Shown one piece after another: positions 1 through 10,434 of a DNA stretch of 64,000 nt. Both the position numbers and the translations under genes were made by a program. Under the pieces are notes generated by a model, which was given only the letters and a program-made list of their open reading frames with translations, searched no databases and was not told the DNA's origin. How positions within the stretch are numbered: the stretch's first letter is position 1; the number at the start of each line of letters is the position of its first letter. This stretch comes from Viola odorata. Lineage: Eukaryota; Streptophyta; Magnoliopsida; Malpighiales; Violaceae. The DNA is taken from NCBI GenBank assembly GCA_963691705.1, contig OY829537.1, positions 39,931,514-39,995,513 on the forward strand, read 5' to 3'.

Positions 1-102
1 CGGGCGAGGCTATCGTAGTCACGGATGCTGATGTAGAAATGTAAAGGTATTCAGTCGAGGCTATCGCAGTCACGGACGCTGATGCAGAAATGTAAAGGTA
101 TC

Positions 103-152
103 CGGGCGAGGCTACCGCAATCACGGATCCTGATGAAGAAAATAAAGGTATT
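103..152. repeat. P-type 50-bp monomer (24 copies)
   Basis: This monomer is one base short: gatgaagaaaataaag replaces the usual gatgcagaaatgtaaag. P is marked by ggctaccgc and by cacggatcctg, which contains a BamHI site. The 24 starts are 103, 1579, 5194, 6670, 8146, 12218, 14154, 18788, 20824, 23523, 26222, 29226, 32179, 34878, 41042, 42773, 43740, 46084, 48172, 49139, 54793 (gctgccgc variant), 59476, 61716 and 63193. In 20 of the 24 a Q-type 50-mer follows exactly 203 bp later. Confidence 0.92.
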
Positions 153-305
153 CGGGCGAGGCTATCGCAGTCACGTACGCTGATGCAGAAATGTAAAGGT
201 ATCTGGGTGAGGCTGTCGCACTCACGGATACTGATACAGAAATGTAAAGGTATCCAGGCGAGGCTTTCGCAGTCACGGACGCTGATGCAGAAATGTAAAG
301 GTATC

Positions 306-355
306 CGGGCGAGGCTAGCGCAATCATGGATCTTGATGAAGAAAATAAAGGTATC
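306..355. repeat. Q-type 50-bp monomer (43 copies)
   Basis: It has the same one-base deletion as P but reads ggctagcgc and catggatcttg, so the BamHI site is absent, and it ends ggtatc. Starts: 306, 1782, 3055, 5397, 6873, 7025, 8349, 8501, 9469, 10232, 14357, 16038, 17515, 18991, 20621, 21027, 22403, 23726, 25102, 26425, 28106, 29429, 31110, 32382, 34063, 35081, 36762, 38801, 39922, 41245, 42976, 43943, 46287, 48375, 49342, 51023, 52552, 53673, 54996, 56881, 56931, 58356 and 60596. In 24 cases an R copy follows 458 bp later, and in two cases 407 bp later. Confidence 0.9.
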
Positions 356-610
356 CGGGCGAGGCTATCGCAGTCACGGACAATGATGCAGAAATGTAAA
401 GATATCCGGGCGAGGCTATCGTAGTCACGGATGCTGATGTAGAAATGTAAAGGTATTCAGGCGAGGCTATCGCAGTCACGGACGCTGATGCAGAAATGTA
501 AAGGTATCCGGGCGAGGCTGTCGCAGTCACGGATACTGAGACAGAAATGTAAAGGTATCCGGGCAAGACTTTCGCAGTCACGGACGCTGATGCAGAAATG
601 TAAAAGTATC

Positions 611-763
611 CGGGCGAGGCTGTCGCAGTCACTGATACTGATACAGAAAAGTAAAGGAATCCGGGTGAGGCTATCGCCGTCACGGACGCTGATGCAGAAA
701 TGTAAAGGTACTCAGGCGCGGCTATCGCAGTCACGGACGCTGATGCAGAAATGTAAAGGTATC
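611..763. repeat. Three-monomer cassette preceding an R-type 50-mer
   Basis: Three distinctive monomers precede most R-type 50-mers. Here 611-661 carries gtcactgatactg, 662-712 opens cgggtgaggc, carries tatcgccgtc and ends ggtact, and 713-763 opens caggcgcggc. The same cassette recurs in most HOR units. In 18 places its first monomer is replaced by the 52-bp form carrying gtcactgatagtg. It is a good landmark for aligning copies. Confidence 0.88.
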
Positions 764-813
764 CGGGCGAGGCTAGCGCAATCACGGATCCTGATGAAGA
801 AAATAAAGGTATT
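764..813. repeat. R-type 50-bp monomer (51 copies)
   Basis: It reads ggctagcgc with cacggatcctg (BamHI site) and ends ggtatt. Starts: 764, 2240, 3258, 4532, 5855, 9164, 9927, 10435, 11556, 13492, 14815, 15733, 16496, 17210, 17973, 19449, 20367, 22098, 22861, 24797, 25560, 26883, 27801, 28564, 29887, 30805, 31517, 32840, 33758, 35539, 36457, 37782, 38496, 39617, 40380, 41703, 44350, 46745, 49800, 50718, 52043, 53368, 54131, 55454, 56729, 57389, 58051, 58814, 60291, 61054 and 62531. Seventeen of these lie two monomers right of a 52-bp monomer. Confidence 0.9.
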
Positions 814-864
814 CGGGCGAGGCTATCGCAGTCACGGACGCTGATGCAGAAATGTAAAGGTATC
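814..864. repeat. Type A monomer (reference copy)
   Basis: This is a clean copy of the commonest monomer. Diagnostic pieces in order are cgggcgaggc, tatcgcagtc, acggacgctg, atgcagaaat and gtaaaggtatc. It carries five CpGs. Its reverse strand reads SPGYLYISASASVTAIA-like residues in the open frame. Type A copies are scattered between the other types throughout the window, commonly just right of an R-type 50-bp monomer, as here. Confidence 0.93.
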
Positions 865-915
865 CGGGCGAGGCTATCGTAGTCACGGATGCTGATGTAG
901 AAATGTAAAGGTATT
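865..915. repeat. Type C monomer (reference copy)
   Basis: It differs from type A by tatcgtagtc for tatcgcagtc, by ggatgctgatgtag in the middle, and by ending in ggtatt. The next monomer then opens with cagg instead of cggg. A sub-variant with gtaggcacgg (for example 1018-1068) is frequent, and another with gatgtaaaattg occurs from about 4665 onward in many HOR copies. The reverse strand reads SPEYLYISTSASVTTIA-like residues when joined to its right neighbour. Confidence 0.9.
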
Positions 916-966
916 CAGGCGAGGCTATCGCAGTCACGTACGCTGATGCAGAAATGTCAAGGAATC
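916..966. repeat. Type D monomer (reference copy)
   Basis: It opens with caggcgaggc and is marked by cacgtacgctg, which contains the palindrome cgtacg, and often by aaatgtcaaggaatc at the right end. It nearly always follows a type C monomer, so C-D behaves as a dimer. A related form opens with caggacaggc (for example 9316 onward) and ends in ggtatctggg, marking a different HOR context. Confidence 0.88.
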
Positions 967-1170
967 CGGGCGAGGCTATCGTCGTCACGGATACTGATAC
1001 AGAAAAGTAAAGGAATCCGGGCGAGGCTATCGTAGGCACGGATGCTGATGTAGAAATGTAAAGGTATTCAGGCGAGGCTATCGCAGTCACGGACGCTGAT
1101 GCAGAAATGTAAAGGTATCCGGGCGAGGTTGTCGCAGTCACGGATACTGATACACAAAAGTAAAGGAATC

Positions 1171-1221
1171 CGGGCGAGGCTATCGTAGTCACGGATACTG
1201 ATACAGAAAAGTAAAGGAATC
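1171..1221. repeat. Type B monomer (reference copy)
   Basis: It is marked by tatcgtagtc, acggatactg, atacagaaaa and gtaaaggaatc. Compared with type A it has lost one CpG and is more A-rich. The reverse strand gives the second flavour of the 17-residue repeat, SPGFLYFSVSVSVTTIA. B monomers often occur in pairs or alternate with A and C. A sub-variant with atacacaaaag, for example near 1153, marks one position of several HOR units. Confidence 0.92.
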
Positions 1222-1578
1222 CGGGCGAGGCTATCGTAGGCACGGATGCTGATGTAGAAATGTAAAGGTATTCAGGCGAGGCTATCGCAGTCATGGACAC
1301 TGATGCAGAAATGTAAAGGTATCCGGGCGAGGTTGTCGCAGTCACGGATACTGATACAGAAAAGTAAAGGAATCCGGGCGAGGCTATCGCAGTCACGGAC
1401 GCTGATGCAGAAATGTAAAGGAATCCGGGCGAGGCTATCGTAGTCACGGATACTGATACACAAAAGTAAAGGAATCCGGGCGAGGCTATCGTAGTCACGG
1501 ATGCTGATGTAGAAATGTAAAGGTATTCAGTCGAGGCTATCGCAGTCACGGACGCTGATGCAGAAATGTAAAGGTATC

Positions 1579-3054
1579 CGGGCGAGGCTACCGCAATCAC
1601 GGATCCTGATGAAGAAAATAAAGGTATTCGGGCGAGGCTATCGCAGTCACGTACGCTGATGTAGAAATGTAAAGGTATCTGGGTGAGGCTGTCGCACTCA
1701 CGGATACTGATACAGAAATGTAAAGGTATCCAGGCGAGGCTTTCGCAGTTACGGACGCTGATGCAGAAATGTAAAGGTATCCGGGCGAGGCTAGCGCAAT
1801 CATGGATCTTGATGAAGAAAATAAAGGTATCCGGGCGAGGCTATCGCAGTCACGGACAATGATGCAGAAATGTAAAGATATCCGGGCGAGGCTATCGTAG
1901 TCACGGATGCTGATGTAGAAATGTAAAGGTATTCAGGCGAGGCTATCGCAGTCACGGACGCTGATGCAGAAATGTAAAGGTATCCGGGCGAGGCTGTCGC
2001 AGTCACGGATACTGAGACAGAAATGTAAAGGTATCCGGGCAAGAATTTCGCAGTCACGGACGCTGATGCAGAAATGTAAAAGTATCCGGGCGAGGCTGTC
2101 GCAGTCACTGATACTGATACAGAAAAGTAAAGGAATCCGGGTGAGGCTATCGCCGTCACGGACGCTGATGCAGAAATGTAAAGGTACTCAGGCGCGGCTA
2201 TCGCAGTCACGGACGCTGATGCAGAAATGTAAAGGTATCCGGGCGAGGCTAGCGCAATCACGGATCCTGATGAAGAAAATAAAGGTATTCGGGCGAGGCT
2301 ATCGCAGTCACGGACGCTGATGCAGAAATGTAAAGGTATCCGGGCGAGGCTATCGTAGTCACGGATGCTGATGTAGAAATGTAAAGGTATTCAGGCGAGG
2401 CTATCGCAGTCACGTACGCTGATGCAGAAATGTCAAGGAATCCGGGCGAGGCTATCGTCGTCACGGATACTGATACAGAAAAGTAAAGGAATCCGGGCGA
2501 GGCTATCGTAGGCACGGATGCTGATGTAGAAATGTAAAGGTATTCAGGCGAGGCTATCGCAGTCACGGACGCTGATGCAGAAATGTAAAGGTATCCGGGC
2601 GAGGTTGTCGCAGTCACGGATACTGATACAGAAAAGTAAAGGAATCCGGGCGAGGCTATCGTAGTCACGGATACTGATACAGAAAAGTAAAGGAATCCGG
2701 GCGAGGCTATCGTAGGCACGGATGCTGATGTAGAAATGTAAAGGTATTCAGGCGAGGCTATCGCAGTCATGGACACTGATGCAGAAATGTAAAGGTATCC
2801 GGGCGAGGTTGTCGCAGTCACGGATACTGATACAGAAAAGTAAAGGAATCCGGGCGAGGCTATCGTAGTCATGGATGCTGATGTAGAAATGTAAAGGTAT
2901 TCAGGACAGGCTATCGCAGTCACGTACGCTGATGCAGAAATGTAAAGGTATCTGGGCGAGGCTGTCGCAGTCACGGATACTGATACAGAAATGTAAAGGT
3001 ATCCGGGCGAGGCTTTCGCAGTCACGGACGCTGATGCAGAAATGTAAAGGTATC
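1579..3054. repeat. 1,476-bp unit, copy 2, chimeric at its right end
   Basis: Bases 1579-2865 follow copy 1 at offset 1,476 with a few substitutions, such as cagttacgg near 1748 and aagaatttcg near 2043. From 2866 the sequence changes and matches the stretch that starts at 10043 (offset 7,177), including a shared catgg in gtagtcatggatgctg. The unit therefore ends at a Q-type 50-mer (3055) rather than a P-type, while its length stays 1,476 bp. Confidence 0.82.
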
Positions 3055-5193
3055 CGGGCGAGGCTAGCGCAATCATGGATCTTGATGAAGAAAATAAAGG
3101 TATCCGGGCGAGGCTATCGCAGTCACGGACAATGATGCAGAAATGTAAAGATATCCGGGCGAGGCTATCGGAGTCACGGATGCTGATGTAGAAATGTAAA
3201 GGTATTCAGGCGAGGCTATCGCAGTCACGGACGCTGATGCAGAAATGTAAAGGTATCCGGGCGAGGCTAGCGCAATCACGGATCCTGATGAAGAAAATAA
3301 AGGTATTCGGGCGAGGCTATCGCAGTCACGGACGCTGATGCAGAAATGTAAAGGTATCCGGGCGAGGCTATCGTAGTCACGGATGCTGATGTTGAAATGT
3401 AAAGGTATTCAGGCGAGGCTATCGCAGTCACGTACGCTGATGCAGAAATGTCAAGGAATCCGGGCGAGGCTATCGTCGTCACGGATACTGATACAGAAAA
3501 GTAAAGGAATCCGGGCGAGGCTATCGTAGGCACGGATGCTGATGTAGAAATGTAAAGGTATTCAGGCGAGGCTATCGCAGTCACGGACGCTGATGCAGAA
3601 ATGTAAAGGAATCCGGGAGAGGCTATCGCAGTCACGGACGCTGATGCAGAAATGTAAAGGAATCCGAGCGAGGCTATCGTAGTCACGGATACTGATACAG
3701 AAAAGTAAAGGAATCCGGGCGAGGCTATCGTAGTCACGGATACTGATACACAAAAGTAAAGGAATCTGGGCGAGGCTATCGTAGTCACGGATGCTGATGT
3801 AGAAATGTAAAGGTATTCAGTCGAGGCTATCGCAGTCACGGACGCTGATGCAGAAATGTAAAGGTATCCGGGCGAGGCTGTTGCAGTCACGGATACTGAT
3901 ACAGAAAAGTAAAGGAATCCGGGCGAGGCTATCGCAGTCACGGACGCTGATGCAGAAATGTAAAGGTATCCGGGCGAGGCTGTCGTAGTCACGGATACTG
4001 ATACAGAAAAGTAAAGGTATCCAGGCGAGGCTGTCTCAGTCACGGATACTGATACAGAAAAGTAAAGGAATCCGGGCGAGGCTATCGCAGTCACGGACGC
4101 TGATGCAGAAAAGTAAAGGTATCCGGGCGAGCCTATCGTAGTCATGGACTCTGATGCAGAAATGTAAAGGAATCCGAGCGAGGCTATCGTAGTCACGGAT
4201 ACTGATACAGAAAAGTAAAGGAATCCGGGCGAGGCTATCGCAGTCACGGACGCTGATGCAGAAATGTAAAGGTATCCGGGCGAGGCTGTCGCAGTCACGG
4301 ATACTGATACAGAAATGTAAAGGTATCCGGGCAAGACTTTCGCAGTCACGGACGCTGATGCAGAAATGTAAAAGTATCCGGGCGAGGCTGTCGCAGTCAC
4401 TGATACTGATACAGAAAAGTAAAGGAATCCGGGTGAGGCTATCGCCGTCACGGACGCTGATGCAGAAATGTAAAGGTACTCAGGCGCGGCTATCGCAGTC
4501 ACGGACGCTGATGCAGAAATGTAAAGGTATCCGGGCGAGGCTAGCGCAATCACGGATCCTGATGAAGAAAATAAAGGTATTCGGGCGAGGCTATCGCAGT
4601 CACGGACGCTGATGCAGAAATGTAAAGGTATCCGGGCGAGGCTATCGTAGTCACGGATGCTGATGTAAAATTGTAAAGGTATTCAGGCGAGGCTATCGCA
4701 GTCACGTACGCTGATGCAGAAATGTAAAGGTATCCAGGCGAGGTTGTCGCAGTCACGGATACTGATACAGAAAAGTAAAGGAATCCGGGCGAGGCTATCG
4801 TAGTCACGGATACTGATACAGAAAAGTAAAGGAATCCGGGCGAGGCTATCGTAGGCACGGATGCTGATGTAGAAATGTAAAGGTATTCAGGCGAGGCTAT
4901 CGCAGTCATGGACACTGATGCAGAAATGTAAAGGTATCCGGGCGAGGTTGTCGCAGTCACGGATACTGATACAGAAAAGTAAAGGAATCCGGGCGAGGCT
5001 ATCGCAGTCACGGACGCTGATGCAGAAATGTAAAGGAATCCGGGCGAGGCTATCGTAGTCACGGATACTGATACACAAAAGTAAAGGAATCCGGGCGAGG
5101 CTATCGTAGTCACGGATGCTGATGTAGAAATGTAAAGGTATTCAGTCGAGGCTATCGCAGTCACGGACGCTGATGCAGAAATGTAAAGGTATC
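3055..5193. repeat. Type II HOR block, copy a (Q-R-R)
   Basis: Landmarks are Q 3055, R 3258, R 4532 and the next P at 5194; R to R is 1,274 bp and R to P 662 bp. 3258-5193 (1,936 bp) matches 12218-14153 in spacing and most variants, including the rare gggcgagcctatcg monomer with catggactctg (near 4131 here and near 13091 there). It also matches 10435-12217, which is 153 bp shorter. Confidence 0.85.
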
Positions 5194-6669
5194 CGGGCGA
5201 GGCTACCGCAATCACGGATCCTGATGAAGAAAATAAAGGTATTCGGGCGAGGCTATCGCAGTCACGTACGCTGATGCAGAAATGTAAAGGTATCTGGGTG
5301 AGGCTGTCGCACTCACGGATACTGATACAGAAATGTAAAGGTATCCAGGCGAGGCTTTCGCAGTCACGGACGCTGATGCAGAAATGTAAAGGTATCCGGG
5401 CGAGGCTAGCGCAATCATGGATCTTGATGAAGAAAATAAAGGTATCCGGGCGAGGCTATCGCAGTCACGGACAATGATGCAGAAATGTAAAGATATCCGG
5501 GCGAGGCTATCGTAGTCACGGATGCTGATGTAGAAATGTAAAGGTATTCAGGCGAGGCTATCGCAGTCACGGACGCTGATGCAGAAATGTAAAGGTATCC
5601 GGGCGAGGCTGTCGCAGTCACGGATACTGAGACAGAAATGTAAAGGTATCCGGGCAAGACTTTCGCAGTCACGGACGCTGATGCAGAAATGTAAAAGTAT
5701 CCGGGCGAGGCTGTCGCAGTCACTGATACTGATACAGAAAAGTAAAGGAATCCGGGTGAGGCTATCGCCGTCACGGACGCTGATGCAGAAATGTAAAGGT
5801 ACTCAGGCGCGGCTATCGCAGTCACGGACGCTGATGCAGAAATGTAAAGGTATCCGGGCGAGGCTAGCGCAATCACGGATCCTGATGAAGAAAATAAAGG
5901 TATTCGGGCGAGGCTATCGCAGTCACGGACGCTGATGCAGAAATGTAAAGGTATCCGGGCGAGGCTATCGTAGTCACGGATGCTGATGTAGAAATGTAAA
6001 GGTATTCAGGCGAGGCTATCGCAGTCACGTACGCTGATGCAGAAATGTCAAGGAATCCGGGCGAGGCTATCGTCGTCACGGATACTGATACAGAAAAGTA
6101 AAGGAATCCGGGCGAGGCTATCGTAGGCACGGATGCTGATGTAGAAATGTAAAGGTATTCAGGCGAGGCTATCGCAGTCACGGACGCTGATGCAGAAATG
6201 TAAAGGTATCCGGGCGAGGTTGTCGCAGTCACGGATACTGATACAGAAAAGTAAAGGAATCCGGGCGAGGCTATCGTAGTCACGGATACTGATACAGAAA
6301 AGTAAAGGAATCCGGGCGAGGCTATCGTAGGCACGGATGCTGATGTAGAAATGTAAAGGTATTCAGGCGAGGCTATCGCAGTCATGGACACTGATGCAGA
6401 AATGTAAAGGTATCCGGGCGAGGTTGTCGCAGTCACGGATACTGATACAGAAAAGTAAAGGAATCCGGGCGAGGCTATCGCAGTCACGGACGCTGATGCA
6501 GAAATGTAAAGGAATCCGGGCGAGGCTATCGTAGTCACGGATACTGATACACAAAAGTAAAGGAATCCGGGCGAGGCTATCGTAGTCACGGATGCTGATG
6601 TAGAAATGTAAAGGTATTCAGTCGAGGCTATCGCAGTCACGGACGCTGATGCAGAAATGTAAAGGTATC
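5194..6669. repeat. 1,476-bp HOR unit, copy 3
   Basis: Landmarks are P 5194, Q 5397, R 5855 and the next P at 6670, with the same 203 + 458 + 815 spacing as copy 1. Shared variants such as actgagacag near 5629 (531 in copy 1) support direct descent. It is nearly identical to 103-1578. Confidence 0.9.
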
Positions 6670-8145
6670 CGGGCGAGGCTACCGCAATCACGGATCCTGA
6701 TGAAGAAAATAAAGGTATTCGGGCGAGGCTATCGCAGTCACGTACGCTGATGCAGAAATGTAAAGGTATCTGGGTGAGGCTGTCGCACTCACGGATACTG
6801 ATACAGAAATGTAAAGGTATCCAGGCGAGGCTTTCGCAGTCACGGACGCTGATGCAGAAATGTAAAGGTATCCGGGCGAGGCTAGCGCAATCATGGATCT
6901 TGATGAAGAAAATAAAGGTATCCGGGCGAGGCTATCGCAGTCACGGACAATGATGCAGAAATGTAAAGATATCCGGGCGAGGCTATCGTAGTCACGGATG
7001 CTGATGTAGAAATGTAAAGGTATCCGGGCGAGGCTAGCGCAATCATGGATCTTGATGAAGAAAATAAAGGTATCCGGGCGAGGCTATCGCAGTCACGGAC
7101 AATGATGCAGAAATGTAAAGAAATCCGGGCGAGGCTATCGTCGTCACGGATACTGATACAGAAAAGTAAAGGAATCCGGGCGAGGCTATCGTAGTCACGG
7201 ATACTGATACAGAAAAGTAAAGGAATCCGGGCGAGGCTATCGTAGGCACGGATGCTGATGTAGAAATGTAAAGGTATTCAGGCGAGGCTATCGCAGTCAT
7301 GGACACTGATGCAGAAATGTAAAGGTATCCGGGCGAGGTTGTCGCAGTCACGGATACTGATACAGAAAAGTAAAGGAATCCGGGCGAGGCTATCGCAGTC
7401 ACGGACGCTGATGCAGAAATGTAAAGGTATCCGGGCGAGGCTATCGTAGTCACGGATGCTGATGTAGAAATGTAAAGGTATTCAGGCGAGGCTATCGCAG
7501 TCACGTACGCTGATGCAGAAATGTCAAGGAATCCGGGCGAGGCTATCGTCGTCACGGATACTGATACAGAAAAGTAAAGGAATCCGGGCGAGGCTATCGT
7601 AGGCACGGATGCTGATGTAGAAATGTAAAGGTATTCAGGCGAGGCTATCGCAGTCACGGACGCTGATGCAGAAATGTAAAGGTATCCGGGCGAGGTTGTC
7701 GCAGTCACGGATACTGATACAGAAAAGTAAAGGAATCCGGGCGAGGCTATCGTAGTCACGGATACTGATACAGAAAAGTAAAGGAATCCGGGCGAGGCTA
7801 TCGTAGGCACGGATGCTGATGTAGAAATGTAAAGGTATTCAGGCGAGGCTATCGCAGTCATGGACACTGATGCAGAAATGTAAAGGTATCCGGGCGAGGT
7901 TGTCGCAGTCACGGATACTGATACAGAAAAGTAAAGGAATCCGGGCGAGGCTATCGCAGTCACGGACGCTGATGCAGAAATGTAAAGGAATCCGGGCGAG
8001 GCTATCGTAGTCACGGATACTGATACACAAAAGTAAAGGAATCCGGGCGAGGCTATCGTAGTCACGGATGCTGATGTAGAAATGTAAAGGTATTCAGTCG
8101 AGGCTATCGCAGTCACGGACGCTGATGCAGAAATGTAAAGGTATC
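6670..8145. repeat. 1,476-bp unit, copy 4, internally rearranged
   Basis: The total length is again 1,476 bp, but the landmarks are P 6670, Q 6873 and Q 7025, then 1,121 bp to the next P (203 + 152 + 1,121). Compared with copy 3, the Q-R interval has lost six monomers' worth of sequence and the following interval has gained six. The part next to the right end matches copy 3; the Q-Q pair is shared with the next copy at 8349 and 8501. Confidence 0.85.
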
Positions 8146-9163
8146 CGGGCGAGGCTACCGCAATCACGGATCCTGATGAAGAAAATAAAGGTATTCGGGC
8201 GAGGCTATCGCAGTCACGTACGCTGATGCAGAAATGTAAAGGTATCTGGGTGAGGCTGTCGCACTCACGGATACTGATACAGAAATGTAAAGGTATCCAG
8301 GCGAGGCTTTCGCAGTCACGGACGCTGATGCAGAAATGTAAAGGTATCCGGGCGAGGCTAGCGCAATCATGGATCTTGATGAAGAAAATAAAGGTATCCG
8401 GGCGAGGCTATCGCAGTCACGGACAATGATGCAGAAATGTAAAGATATCCGGGCGAGGCTATCGTAGTCACGGATGCTGATGTAGAAATGTAAAGGTATC
8501 CGGGCGAGGCTAGCGCAATCATGGATCTTGATGAAGAAAATAAAGGTATCCGGGCGAGGCTATCGCAGTCACGGACAATGATGCAGAAATGTAAAGAAAT
8601 CCGGGCGAGGCTATCGTCGTCACGGATACTGATACAGAAAAGTAAAGGAATCCGGGCGAGGCTATCGTAGTCACGGATACTGATACAGAAAAGTAAAGGA
8701 ATCCGGGCGAGGCTATCGTAGGCACGGATGCTGATGTAGAAATGTAAAGGTATTCAGGCGAGGCTATCGCAGTCATGGACACTGATGCAGAAATGTAAAG
8801 GTATCCGGGCGAGGTTGTCGCAGTCACGGATACTGATACAGAAAAGTAAAGGAATCCGGGCGAGGCTATCGCAGTCACGGACGCTGATGCAGAAATGTAA
8901 AGGAATCCGAGCGAGGCTATCGTAGTCACGGATACTGATACAGAAAAGTAAAGGAATCCGGGCGAGGCTATCGTAGGCACGGATGCTGATGTAGAAATGT
9001 AAAGGTATTCAGGGCGAGGCTGTCGCAGTCACTGATAGTGATACAGAAAAGTAAAGGAACCCGGGTGAGGCTATCGCCGTCACGGACGCTGATGCAGAAA
9101 TGTAAAGGTACTCAGGCGCGGCTATCGCAGTCACGGACGCTGATGCAGAAATGTAAAGGTATC
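8146..9163. repeat. Partial 1,476-type unit joined to the first 52-mer cassette
   Basis: P 8146, Q 8349 and Q 8501 copy the start of the preceding unit at offset 1,476. The array then departs from that unit, and the first 52-bp monomer of the window (9010) and its two companions lead into R 9164. This is the entry point of the 52-mer cassette, which then recurs to 56575. Confidence 0.82.
9010..9061. repeat. 52-bp monomer (18 copies), one base longer
   Basis: It opens cagggcgagg, with one g more than the usual caggcgagg, and carries gtcactgatagtg; the following monomer starts at a cccggg junction. Starts: 9010, 15579, 17056, 20213, 21944, 24643, 27647, 30651, 33604, 36303, 37628, 38342, 39463, 45114, 50564, 51889, 53214 and 56575. 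Except at 45114, an R-type 50-mer starts 154 bp after the 52-mer start. The four-monomer block therefore totals 204 bp and the 51-bp phase is restored. It is absent from the first 9 kb and the last 7 kb. Confidence 0.92.
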
Positions 9164-10434
9164 CGGGCGAGGCTAGCGCAATCACGGATCCTGATGAAGA
9201 AAATAAAGGTATTCGGGCGAGGCTATCGCAGTCACGGACGCTGATGCAGAAATGTAAAGGTATCCGGGCGAGGCTATCGTAGTCACGGATGCTGATGTAG
9301 AAATGTAAAGGTATTCAGGACAGGCTATCGCAGTCACGTACGCTGATGCAGAAATGTGAAGGTATCTGGGCGAGGCTGTCGCAGTCACGGATACTGATAC
9401 AGAAATGTAAAGGTATCCGGGCGAGGGTTTGGCAGTCACGGACGCTGATGCAGAAATGTAAAGGTATCCGGGCGAGGCTAGGGCAATCATGGATCTTGAT
9501 GAAGAAAATAAAGGTATCCGGGCGAGGCTATCGCAGTCACGGACAATGATGCAGAAATGTAAAGATATCCGGGCGAGGCTATCGTAGTCACGGATGCTGA
9601 TGTAGAAATGTAAAGGTATTCAGGCGAGGCTATCGCAGTCACGGACGCTGATGCAGAAATGTAAAGGTATCCGGGCGAGGCTGTCGCAGTCACGGATACT
9701 GATACAGAAATGTAAAGGTATCCGGGCAAGACTTTCGCAGTCACGGACGCTGATGCAGAAATGTAAAAGTATCCGGGCGAGGCTGTCGCAGTCACTGATA
9801 CTGATACAGAAAAGTAAAGGAATCCGGGTGAGGCTATCGCCGTCACGGACGCTGATGCAGAAATGTAAAGGTACTCAGGCGCGGCTATCGCAGTCACGGA
9901 CGCTGATGCAGATATGTAAAGGTATCCGGGCGAGGCTAGCGCAATCACGGATCCTGATGAAGAAAATAAAGGTATTCGGGCGAGGCTATCGCAGTCACAG
10001 ACGCTGATGCAGAAATGTAAAGGTATCCGGGCGAGGCTATCGTAGTCATGGATGCTGATGTAGAAATGTAAAGGTATTCAGGACAGGCTATCGCAGTCAC
10101 GTACGCTGATGCAGAAATGTAAAGGTATCTGGGCGAGGCTGTCGCAGTCACGGATACTGATACAGAAATGTAAAGGTATCCGGGCGAGGCTTTCGCAGTC
10201 ACGGACGCTGATGCAGAAATGTAAAGGTATCCGGGCGAGGCTAGCGCAATCATGGATCTTGATGAAGAAAATAAAGGTATCCGGGCGAGGCTATCGCAGT
10301 CACGGACAATGATGCAGAAATGTAAAGATATCCGGGCGAGGCTATCGTAGTCACGGATGCTGATGTAGAAATGTAAAGGTATTCAGGCGAGGCTATCGCA
10401 GTCACGGACGCTGATGCAGAAATGTAAAGGTATC
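9164..10434. repeat. R-Q-R-Q linker block
   Basis: Intervals are 305, 458, 305 and 203 bp (R 9164, Q 9469, R 9927, Q 10232, next R 10435). The two 305-bp R-Q pieces are paralogues with many differences. The first carries aaatgtgaagg, gagggtttggc and ctagggcaatc, which reappear in the units at 15733 and 17210. The second is the source-like match of the tract at 2866-3054. Confidence 0.82.

Larger units (their letters stand above)
103..1578. repeat. 1,476-bp HOR unit, copy 1 (P-Q-R, 29 monomers)
   Basis: The unit runs P at 103, Q at 306, R at 764 to the next P at 1579: 203 + 458 + 815 = 1,476 bp. That is 26 monomers of 51 bp and three of 50 bp. It is more similar to the unit at 5194-6669 (offset 5,091) than to its direct neighbour, whose last 189 bp are replaced. 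Bases 1-102 are the tail of a preceding unit cut by the window edge. Confidence 0.9.

Noticed and set aside
151..167. CENP-B box-like motif at ttcgggcgaggctatcg
   Set aside because: The TTCG and the central A fit the mammalian 17-bp CENP-B box, but the second core CGGG is ctat here, so essential positions are missing.
306..355. The gaagaaaataaag segment of the 50-mers as a promoter or origin element
   Set aside because: It is a one-base-deleted form of the normal monomer sequence with few other changes. No paired promoter box or origin motif accompanies it.
488..844. Plus-strand open frames reading MQKCKGIRARLSQSRTL-like repeats
   Set aside because: They are the opposite-strand reading of A-type monomers. 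They stop wherever a B- or C-type monomer brings gtagtc or gtaggc (TAG in frame) or where a 50-mer changes the frame, so they have no independent support.
782..1600. Long open frames on the minus strand as protein-coding genes
   Set aside because: They consist only of the 17-residue repeat, start at GTG or ATG inside a 50-mer and end where the next 50-mer shifts frame. No unique domain, signal peptide or upstream signal is present. A 51-bp repeat without a stop in one frame gives such stretches automatically.
1..3000. CRISPR array
   Set aside because: Regular repeats are present, but there are no unique spacers; the repeat is continuous over 51 bp and no cas-like gene is in the window.
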